Source of the DNA: Coemansia sp. RSA 1804
Taxonomy: Eukaryota; Kickxellomycota; Kickxellomycetes; Kickxellales; Kickxellaceae
NCBI GenBank assembly: GCA_027578815.1
Contig: JANBTH010000630.1
Location: 1 to 13,426 of the forward strand
DNA length: 13,426 nt
Reading direction: 5' to 3'
Under the pieces are notes generated by a model. It was given only the letters and a program-made list of their open reading frames with translations. It was not told where the DNA came from and did no database searches. A program made the position numbers and the translations under genes. Positions 1-7,173 of the stretch are shown here, piece after piece. The stretch's first letter is position 1; each line of letters begins with the position of its first letter.

Positions 1-738
1 CAGCCTCAGTCCCCTCAGCCATCTCGCCCAGCCTTGTTCTGTCTGTTTGTCCTGGTCTGACCTTGAGCGCTCTCAGGCTCCTAGCTTTTCTGTTTTATAT
101 CTTTCTCTTCGCCAGCCTCGCTCCCTCTTGTTTTTATTCTATTCTATTATTTTTATTCTGTTGCTGTTGTTTTTATTCTGCAAAACTCTCTTTCTTTCTT
201 TCTTTGTTTCTTTTCATCCCTCTTATTTTTCTCTTGCTGTCTGTATTTATTGTTGTCCATACGTCGTGCTTTATATACATCCACACGCCCGCGCTCTTGT
301 CCACACATCCTTGTACTATCCTTTCTCTTCCTCTTTCCATATCTCTATTGCTCCCACACTCGTGTGTTTCTGACAAGCTTGTCTGTATCGCTGGGAACCC
401 CATACCCCGTCTGTTCTATTTACTTTCAGCCCACGCTGTTGTGCAATAAGTCGGTCTGCTCTTCTGGTCTGTGACGTGCAAAGGACTGGTTTTTTGTTTC
501 CCCAGTCTCCCCCTTCTTCCATTTCTTTGGCCAGGCCAGTTTCAAGCATTAATATAGCCCGCATACATACACAGTCCTCACAAGGCCCCTCCAATCCTAT
601 TGTTGTCCTCCTTCTCCCCTCTCCCACTGCTGACACCATCTCCCAACCAAACAGCCCGTGTCCCACGCATAGCAAGCATCATCATCAACATTCGTACATT
701 TATACATCCACACACTCTTGGTTGAAGGAGCAGGAACG
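1..738 (+). promoter_or_regulatory. Pyrimidine-rich promoter and leader of the RhoGEF gene
   Basis: This stretch has no supported gene. The + strand is dominated by C/T tracts (for example 120-240), as in many fungal promoters. A TATA-like TTATATACA lies at 271-279. Reading every line, I find no ATG on the + strand before position 739, so a transcript starting anywhere here would present the RhoGEF ATG first. Apparent ORFs here begin at non-ATG codons and encode low-complexity Phe/Leu/Ser-rich peptides, so I discount them. The transcription start is not visible; calling this promoter plus 5' leader is inferred from position. Confidence 0.55.
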
Positions 739-2656
739 ATGGTCAACCTGCCGCTTTCTCGGTCCATAACACATTTCTCGCCCGGTGTGGCCACCACGTC
801 AGAGACCCCGTTCCAGAGCCGACAGCAGCTCAAGAATGAGGAGCAGCAACCAATGCAAATACAGCCACAGCCACAGCAGCCACAGCAGCAGCAGCAGCAG
901 CAGCAACCGTCGATAGAGATTCGCCGAGAACCAGTGACCAGCGGCAGCCCAGCAAAGTCGCGGATGCTCTGGCGGGAAGGGTTCACGCCTAACGAGATTG
1001 AGAACAGCAGCATCAACGCAAAGGAGGTGAAGCGGCAAGAAGTGATATTTGAGATCATCCACACAGAGTCGGACTACGTCAAGGATCTGCGGATCATCGT
1101 GGACATTCTGCTGACGCCGATGCACAACCTGAAGATAGTGCCAGCAAGCCAAGTGGATCTGATATTCGGCAATGTGGGCGAAATCCTGGAGCTGCACGAA
1201 GCCATCAACCACGCGTTCATGGAGCGGCAGCGGCAGCAGTACCCGGTTCTATGGGACATTTCGGACGTTCTGCAGCCGTTTGTGCAGCATCTTCGCGTGT
1301 ATGCAAAGTACATCTGCAACCAGGACAACGCGCTGAAGCTGGTGGAGGAGCTGCGGCGGACGAGCAACAACTTTGCGGTGTTCTGGAAGGAGCGACAGAA
1401 GCGGCCCGAGTGCCGCAACCTGCCAATGGAGTCGTTTCTGACGATGCCGTTCCAGCGGCTGCTCAAGTACCCGCTGCTGCTGCGCACGCTGCTGGATGCG
1501 ACGGATGGATGGACGCAGCAGTATGCGAACGGACGACTAGTGGCGGATCAGGTGGATGCGTGGATCAAGAAGATCCAGGATGCGCGCACAAAGCTCGACA
1601 GCTTCGCGTGTCTTGGTGCGCTAGCCAAGGCGGTTGACGGAGTCGACTGGGCGCCGCTCCTACAGGGCGAGTACCACCTGATGCACACCGGCCAGGTAAA
1701 GGTCACCAATCCGGCGCTGGCTGCCAACGGTGCTGCGCTTCCGCCTGAGGAGTCGGCCACGATGTGGTTGTTTGACTATTTTGTGGTCATTGCGCGCGCT
1801 GAGCCCCAGCAGCAGTCGCGCTCATCCATGATGCTCCCTCGCCCGTCGTTTGCCACGCCGCGCTCCAGCCAGGACTCTGCGCACGCCATGCAGGGCCCAG
1901 TGCCGACGCAGGGCCAAGCCCAGGGTCTGAGTGGAAATATGCCGACGCCCGACACCCGCTACTCGCTGGTGATGGGACCCTGCCAGCTCATCGAGGTGCT
2001 TGAGCTCGCACAGTGCAGGGGGTTGCCGGCAGTGTATCTCAAGGCAATTCCATTCAGCCCGCAGCAGAATAGCAGCAGCGGCGGAGCCAAATCGTCGATA
2101 GTGGTGCGGTTTGCGTCGCGGTCGGACCACGCGCTGTGGCGGTCTAAGCTGGACGAGCAGGTGCGGACGACGCTGACGAAGCAGCCGTCGTTGTCGGCGG
2201 ACATTCTGGCGGACGCTATTGCGCGTGCGAAGATCGTCGACGGCGGAGCGGTGCCGCAGTGCATTGGCGTGACGCGGGGCCCGCCGTCGACCAGCAGCGG
2301 TCTGCCGAGCATGCAGAACAGTGCGATGGCCAGCACTAGCGAGATTCCGACCATCAGCGTGCGCGACGTGTATGTCCAGTTCCCGGCGGCTGGCGCGGCG
2401 CGGCATAAGGGCAAGCTGCGGCGCGGCTGGGACTTTCTGTGCAGCAAGACCGAGGATATTACGGGCCATGGGCTTAAGCGCCAGCTGAAGAAGTACGGCG
2501 GCGGCGGCGGCGGCAGTGGCGGTGGATTTGGCGGCGGTGGCGGGAAGCGCCGTGCTACGGAGGCGCCTACCATTATGCGTCGCCGGTCGTCCCGCTTGAA
2601 TCAGCGCCGTGCCGGGCGCAAGGATCCGTCCTTCTCGTTTGCCCGCGCCGCATTGG

Positions 2657-2721
<65 letters not shown>

Positions 2722-3879
2722 GAGGAGGAAAGGCCGTTTGCACAGCTACTCGCGCCACTGTCGCCCTCGTTTGTGCACGTGCCAACGGTTGCAGTGCCAT
2801 CGGCGGCCAACGGCGGCAGAGAGGCAACTGCGTTGCGCCAGACGCGGCTAGTGCGCGAAAGCAGAATCCCAACAATTGCCACTGTGGTTGGGCCTCCATC
2901 GGTGCACGCCGGCTCCAGTCGCTTTGGCGCGTCGGTGGAGAGCGTTGGGCTGCAGTCGTTTTCAAGCTACTCGTGCCGCCAGTCGGAGGACAGCACGATT
3001 GCGGCGGCGCCGAGTGGCCGGTTCTTCCCAAGCGTTGAGTTTGGATCTGCCACGCTTACTGTTATGGACGATGCTGCGTCGTCGACCAGCACACGAGCAC
3101 CACCATTGCCACCACCAGCAGTTGGAGGAGGACGAGGAAGCGCAATAATGGATGCGGATGATATGATGTCGGACTCCGAGTTCAGCACCTCGGAGCTGTC
3201 GGCGGTTTTCCCGGAGCACGCTGCCGAGCGGTCGGGATCTACTCTGTTTGCGCCGCACAGTCCCGGCAGCATCAAGACGCTCCACAGCCAGCACCAGCTC
3301 CAAGCTCAGCAGCGGTCGTCAACAACCGGCGGCATGTGTCCGCGCCCGCTGCCTGTTCCGCCTGGATCGCGCAACTCGCGCGCATCGTCGGGATCCAGCC
3401 GAAAGCCGGCGCCGGTGTTTGAGTTCGGGTCGGCCAAGCTGATGTACGCAGGCGACTCGTCGTCATCTCCAGACCGAAACACCATGATGAAGACATGGGG
3501 CACCAGCGCCCACGATCTGCTCAGCAGCATGCCTGGCTTCCAGTCCTCGTCATCGTCGACGTCGCTGGTATCTGATCCGTGGCAGACGCCTGCTGGGATG
3601 CCGCTGCGCCAGCCGCTGGCACGCGGGTGGAACCAACAGTACCAGCAGAACCAGAACCACCACATGCCAGACAACCTCCCGTCCAGCGCCAACTCCACCG
3701 ACTCGTTCTGTATTGTCAACCACGAGCCGGTTCCTCCCTCCGCCTTCCTGCCTCCTTCTTCGCATCGGCGTCAGAGCGTGGGCAGACGCAGCGGCAGCGC
3801 TGTTGGCGACGATAACACCTCGCGCATGCGCCCGTCTATGGCTGCACGTTTTGGTACCGGATCGTCATTTGAAGCCTAA
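739..3879 (+). CDS. Rho guanine-nucleotide exchange factor (DH-PH domain protein), 1046 aa
   Basis: Predicted activator of Rho-family GTPases (Rho1/Cdc42/Rac type), catalysing GDP release at membranes upstream of actin and cell-wall polarity. The start is the first ATG (739; A at -3, G at +4); the frame stays open a few codons upstream without another ATG. The DH domain spans about residues 98-285: the first helix carries EIIHTESDYVKDL and the conserved last-helix block is TMPFQRLLKYPLLL (235-248). A PH-like fold follows (about 295-475), with MWLFDYFVVIAR and a later VVRFASRSDHALWRSKL strand-helix; Gln/Ser/Pro-rich sequence at about 354-405 interrupts it. The rest looks disordered: a basic patch with Gly-rich linker (about 555-635), a 21-Gln run (641-661), two EFGSA peptides and Pro-rich motifs. 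No intron is needed. DH identity is firm; the subfamily and target GTPase are not determinable, as I see no CH, BAR or C2 domain. Confidence 0.9.
883..906 (+). repeat. Short CAG/CAA tract encoding 8 Gln
   Basis: Seven CAG codons followed by CAA encode an N-terminal polyglutamine run in the RhoGEF, preceded by alternating Pro-Gln codons (862-882). It sits upstream of the DH domain in a disordered leader. It is a smaller copy of the same repeat type seen at 2659-2721. Confidence 0.95.
2659..2721 (+). repeat. Near-pure (CAG)20-CAA microsatellite encoding 21 Gln
   Basis: Twenty consecutive CAG codons plus a terminal CAA encode residues 641-661 of the RhoGEF, between a basic Arg-rich segment and an acidic EEE. 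Nucleotide purity implies a slippage-prone tract whose length may differ between strains. The frame continues normally on both sides, so it is an in-frame repeat and not a disruption. Confidence 0.97.
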
Positions 3880-3884
3880 ATAAA
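3879..3884 (+). terminator. Poly(A) signal AATAAA overlapping the RhoGEF stop codon
   Basis: The stop TAA (3877-3879) shares its last A with a canonical AATAAA hexamer, followed by a T-rich stretch from 3889. If this signal is used, the RhoGEF 3' UTR would be very short, which suits the narrow 161-bp gap to the convergent NAF1 gene. Usage is inferred from sequence only. Confidence 0.5.
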
Positions 3885-4040
3885 TGCCTGTTTTTCTCTT
3901 TATATCTTTCTTTTCATTCTTGTTTCTCTCCGTTTCTCTTGGTTTCTTTCATCCCAATGTATATTCTGTAGGTTTCTTTCTCTCTGTTCTTTTCTTTTCT
4001 GAAATGTACATACGCTCTTTTGGAGTCTCCTTTAGGGGAG
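3880..4040. other. Convergent 3' intergenic spacer between RhoGEF and NAF1
   Basis: Only 161 bp separate the two convergent stop codons. The + strand is strongly pyrimidine-rich (T/C tracts 3889-4010), so NAF1 transcripts would carry a purine-rich 3' UTR. No canonical AATAAA exists for the minus strand here; the closest variant is AATATA (complement of 3960-3965). Overlapping 3' ends are plausible. Confidence 0.6.
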
Positions 4041-5012
4041 CTAGAACCCGAGATCCGGATCGTACAGATCCTGGTATGACTGCACGCTGCGTCCGGCAAC
4101 TGGTGGCGGAAGAGACGAAACGCCGGTGCTAGTTCCTGGCTGCTGCTGAGATGAAGGTGGAGGTGGAGGTGGAGCCTTTGCGGCGGTCTTTGTTTTCTTG
4201 TTCTTCTTCAGACGCCTGTGCTGCATCTCCGCCTCGTCGTCAGAGAACTCCATGGCGTCGGAGCCCGCCTCCTCGTCGTACTCGTTACTGGCGTCCGTGC
4301 CCTTTGCGCGGCGGATAGCGCCGGTGTCAACGATCCGCGCCAGCTCTGGCGAGTAGTACACTGCCGTCCCGGGCGCACACTCTGTTGGATCGATGTCCTC
4401 GGGAGTCGGGAACCGCACAGTGTACATTGGCTGTGTAACAGGGCCAAACACATCAAACACCAAACCCAGTACGCGACGGTTGCCCAGCGCCACGACGCTC
4501 TCGCAGTCAACCACTACCATCTGGTTCTGATTCTGGGCCTGATTATCGGGGCTATGGTGTGCGCGGATTATGACCGATGGCCCGACGACTGCCTGGATGA
4601 CGCCCAGTTCGCGCAGAGTGGTTGTTGCGGGGATCACGTCTATTGTGGGCCGTGCGATCTGTGGATCAACCTGCTCGTTGCGTGTGGCGGGGCCTGCGGA
4701 CTCGCCTGCTATGCCCATCATCTCGTCGTCGTCATCTTCCGCCTCTGCCTCCTCTATCAGCCGCAGCAGGTTTCTGCCCCCGCGGTCGTCGTCGTCGTCG
4801 TCGTCGTCGTCGTCTGATGATGATGATTCTGCTGACGAGCTGTCCAGGTCAGACGATAGCTCGCCATCGGCTTCAGCCCCGTCATTCTGTGCCTTCGCTG
4901 CTGGCTCTTCTGTAGCGTTGGCTGGATCGCTGTTGGTGCCCCGATTCTGCTGGCCCATCAGCACTATTTCGTCTGTTTGCTGGTCGACGGACCCCGCTAC
5001 TGTGTCGCTCAT
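4041..5012 (-). CDS. NAF1: H/ACA ribonucleoprotein assembly factor NAF1, 323 aa
   Basis: NAF1 is a nuclear assembly chaperone that binds the dyskerin/Cbf5 pseudouridine synthase during H/ACA snoRNP (and telomerase RNP in some lineages) biogenesis, and is later replaced by Gar1. The Gar1/Naf1-type beta-barrel lies at about residues 134-232: LGVIQAVVGPSVII, then a VVDCESVVAL strand, then the diagnostic VLGLVFDVFGPVTQPMYTVR (181-200) and AVYYSPEL. N-terminal to it is a Ser/Asp-rich acidic tract with ten consecutive Asp (67-76). C-terminal to it are an acidic patch, a Lys-rich segment RRLKKNKKTKTAAK (266-279, NLS-like) and a Pro-rich tail. This acidic-core-basic-proline layout separates NAF1 from the smaller Gly/Arg-rich Gar1. 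The ATG at 5012 is the first in frame, and no uATG occurs for about 250 nt upstream. It is somewhat shorter than yeast or human NAF1 (about 490 aa). No introns are evident. Confidence 0.9.
   Translation of the reverse strand: MSDTVAGSVDQQTDEIVLMGQQNRGTNSDPANATEEPAAKAQNDGAEADGELSSDLDSSSAESSSSDDDDDDDDDDRGGRNLLRLIEEAEAEDDDDEMMGIAGESAGPATRNEQVDPQIARPTIDVIPATTTLRELGVIQAVVGPSVIIRAHHSPDNQAQNQNQMVVVDCESVVALGNRRVLGLVFDVFGPVTQPMYTVRFPTPEDIDPTECAPGTAVYYSPELARIVDTGAIRRAKGTDASNEYDEEAGSDAMEFSDDEAEMQHRRLKKNKKTKTAAKAPPPPPPSSQQQPGTSTGVSSLPPPVAGRSVQSYQDLYDPDLGF
4785..4813 (-). repeat. Trinucleotide (GAC)n tract encoding the NAF1 Asp run
   Basis: A near-pure GTC repeat on the + strand reads as GAC codons in NAF1 and continues, with GAT-like and Ser codons, into an acidic Ser/Asp cluster. 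It is another in-frame trinucleotide microsatellite. Its length could vary without breaking the frame. Confidence 0.85.
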
Positions 5013-6150
5013 CTATATGTCCTGAACTGCTTGGTCGTCTGCTGCTGCTGTTGCTGCTAATGAATAAGAATATACCTATGCACGTCTGTTGTACAATTAG
5101 TTGAAGCGTGGAATGTGAAGAAAAGAGGAAAGCGAACGAGAAACAGGAACAATAAAGTGGTTTCGAAAAGAAGAAGTGGATGAACGCCTTTTGAACTTTT
5201 GCCCAAAACCTTGTTTTTTTTTTTTGCAGACCCCTTGATTTGATTAATCTGATTGCTAAAGTCATATATACTTTTGTCACTAATTTACTACGTTGTAAAT
5301 CAATGATTAGTCTAAATTTATGCATTTTCCGATCCCAGCATTGAGGCACACACTAAAGCCGAGCTGTTTTCACACTTTCTATTGTTTTTATTGACAAAAA
5401 ATAAAGAATAACGCTTGCTCTCCTTAGCCTACATTTGCGGTATTTTGTGTATGCTATAATTTGTACGCAGCTCCTGCGTTGGCGTCCATGAATGTAAAAC
5501 AATATACAATGACTCAAGAAACTGTTGCAATGTTGTTTACGCTGTCAGGGTTCTTCAAATATCTCTTGAACTTGTAATTATAATGGGCTATAATTTAGCC
5601 AATACAAGTACACACTGTTCTCTATCAAATAATATGTTTTAACATATATGGCTTAATTATGCAAAAAAGGATATTGTAAATTGAAGAGCAAGACGCTATT
5701 GCAACAGTTTTCTTTAGCTGGCTAATTAATACTCTTCCCATCCTACAAACCATGTCTTAATCTTGTCCGATCATCTTCAAATTTTTGCGCTATTATATTT
5801 GCTGTTTCTTGTTGTTATTCCACTTTTATTTTGCTAAAATTTTTACCTGCAAAACAACTCTTGTCTTATACCACATATGGCATAATCTCAGCACTCTATC
5901 AGAAATAACAACCTTGTTAGATTGCTTTAGAGCAAGCTGCAAGTTACTCGACTATATTAAATAAAATCCAAAAATTATGCCAGACCATATTAAATGGCCA
6001 TGTTTTAACTGTTTAGATATGCTTTTGCTTTTGTCTTGCAGATTTATATGCAACAGCACAACACCTCATAGTTTTTGCACGCGCAGATTACCATGAAATT
6101 TATATAAGTGTAACTCCAAGAAAACGAATAAACTTTCTGAATATAAATAC
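5013..6150. other. AT-rich intergenic region, no supported gene
   Basis: The first ~150 bp serve as the NAF1 promoter/leader (pyrimidine-rich on the minus strand, CAG/CAA repeats near 5038-5060). From about 5180 the DNA becomes strongly AT-rich, with stops in all frames and no ORF with protein-like composition. Visible items are a 12-T run followed by GCAG at 5214-5228 (acceptor-like, but with no partner exon seen), AATAAA on the + strand at 5400-5405 and on the minus strand (complement of 5387-5392), and a short perfect inverted repeat at 5632-5647 (7-bp arms, 2-nt loop). I see no tRNA, snoRNA boxes or transposon termini. It may be a gene desert or a decayed element. Confidence 0.5.
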
Positions 6151-6753
6151 TCATATAGAACGAAGCTCCTCAAACAGGCGGTCTAGTGCGACATGGAAGC
6201 TCTGCGAATCAGTAACTTTTGGCATTGGTATGGCCTTGCCAGCATTCTGAAAGCGCTCCATGTAAATCGCACACAGTAGTCTCATCAGGACCTCTCCATC
6301 TCGCTCATTAGCACCCAACACGTTATATGCCTTTAGTGCATAGTAATGGGTATCCCTATCTGACGTGCAATCGCCAAAGAGAGTGTTGTCGAATAGCCTG
6401 ACATAAAAGTAATAACGCCACTTGCTCATAGGATACTCCTTCATGAACTTCTCCCGAATGACGCATACAGTCTTTTCTTGCATATACGTCATTCTTTTTG
6501 CAACCGGTTTAGGGAGACGTGAGCAGACCAACCTAAAACGCAGATACTCTGGACCTCCTGGCATCAAAGCATCTAGTATGTTTACTGCGTAGAGCCACCA
6601 CTCGTCAGGCGTGGGACCTGATTCTTCACCTATAAATTCGTCCACAAGGAGGCCGTATGTCTCATGTAGCTCAGGATATTTGATAAAGTAGTTTGTATTC
6701 GAAACCAGCACATTGTTAGTGCTGATAGTTGACTTGGCAGAGGTAGCGTCCAT
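6151..6753 (-). CDS. Hypothetical protein, about 200 aa, unrecognised family
   Basis: I do not recognise this protein. The frame is continuously open from 6804 to the TGA at 6151-6153, and the first ATG in it is at 6753 (MDATSAKST), giving 200 aa. Composition is that of a real soluble globular protein: tryptophans and aromatics in clusters (DEWWLYAVNILDALMP, SKWRYYFYVRLFDNTLFGD), amphipathic helices, and a helical C-terminus (FHVALDRLFEELRS). No signal peptide, membrane segment, Cys/His metal motif or nucleotide-binding loop is seen. It sits on the same strand as the peroxidase, downstream of a small ORF (6867-7094), in AT-rich surroundings. The N-terminus is uncertain: the open frame before the ATG could be the 3' part of an exon spliced to that small ORF. 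It may be lineage-specific or fast-evolving. Confidence 0.6.
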   Translation of the reverse strand: MDATSAKSTISTNNVLVSNTNYFIKYPELHETYGLLVDEFIGEESGPTPDEWWLYAVNILDALMPGGPEYLRFRLVCSRLPKPVAKRMTYMQEKTVCVIREKFMKEYPMSKWRYYFYVRLFDNTLFGDCTSDRDTHYYALKAYNVLGANERDGEVLMRLLCAIYMERFQNAGKAIPMPKVTDSQSFHVALDRLFEELRSI

Positions 6754-6842
6754 TGGCTTTAGAAGAAAAAAACTGTCTCGGATCTCTTGAAACTTCAAGC
6801 TAACTTATTTTGTTTAGTAGGATTTGCGGGAGCTGTACGCGT

Positions 6843-6848
6843 TTTATT
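6843..6848 (-). terminator. AATAAA poly(A) signal, minus strand
   Basis: The minus strand reads AATAAA here, about 20 nt past the TAG of the small ORF at 6867-6869. It could end a transcript of that ORF or of the peroxidase gene with a long 3' UTR. If the small ORF and the 200-aa gene are spliced together, this hexamer would lie inside the intron, so it bears directly on which model is right. Confidence 0.35.
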
Positions 6849-6866
6849 TGAAAATATGAAATATAG

Positions 6867-7094
6867 CTAATATAATATTGAAACAGATTGAATACGAAAA
6901 AAAGAAATCACGCTTTTTAAAAGTCCGAGCAGCATGAGATCTTTTTTTTTCTTGACGCGTCCTGCAATGGCACCTCTTTCCTCGATCATTATTGGCAGAC
7001 GATGGATATAGGGCTTTAATGGATAATCCTCGCTTATGAAGACAAAAATCAATTCAAACACAATGGTAAAATAGTAAATGAAAACCCAGAGCAT
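6867..7094 (-). CDS. Small ORF with hydrophobic N-terminus (75 aa) or upstream exon of the 200-aa gene
   Basis: An ATG-initiated frame (7094) runs to TAG at 6867-6869. The first ~20 residues (MLWVFIYYFTIVFELIFVFI) look like a signal anchor or transmembrane helix; then come SEDYPLKPYIHRLP, a basic KKKK stretch and a second hydrophobic segment. A hydrophobic-SED-basic-hydrophobic layout is loosely reminiscent of small ER membrane proteins such as Yos1/IER3IP1, but residue agreement is too weak to assign. It lies 79 bp past the peroxidase stop, so it could also be untranslated 3' UTR. Alternatively it is a first exon: a GTATTC donor at 6895 and an AG at 6805-6804 would join it in frame to the orphan protein. 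Existence as an independent gene is uncertain. Confidence 0.3.
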   Translation of the reverse strand: MLWVFIYYFTIVFELIFVFISEDYPLKPYIHRLPIMIEERGAIAGRVKKKKDLMLLGLLKSVISFFRIQSVSILY

Positions 7095-7173
7095 TAACGA
7101 AGCGAGTTCCTCCGATTAATGCATTAGAAATTAAAAAACCAGTGTCCCCTCTCCCTCACTGTGTAACTCCCAG
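7095..7173 (-). other. 3' flank of the peroxidase gene
   Basis: This 79-bp spacer follows the TAG of the peroxidase. On the minus strand it contains a GA-rich segment and a T-rich run, but no canonical AATAAA. Polyadenylation would therefore use a variant signal here or extend to the AATAAA at 6848-6843. Confidence 0.4.

Noticed and set aside
718..738. Extended RhoGEF start seven codons upstream
   Set aside because: The codon at 718 is TTG. The first ATG is at 739 with a good context, so the shorter protein is preferred.
1822..2721. Long antisense ORF (299 codons) inside the RhoGEF gene
   Set aside because: It is a shadow of the GC-rich sense gene: it starts with a poly-Leu run from the CAG repeat, is low in complexity, and no family is recognisable.
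5214..5228. Poly-T followed by GCAG as a 3' splice site
   Set aside because: No open frame follows on the + strand and no donor or exon could be matched.
4882..5349. 155-codon ORF on the minus strand overlapping the NAF1 5' end
   Set aside because: It overlaps NAF1 in another frame, has low-complexity Lys/Phe/Ser composition, and matches nothing recognisable.
6754..6798. Orphan protein starting at 6798
   Set aside because: That codon is TTG. The first ATG in frame is 6753; the upstream open part is only relevant if spliced.
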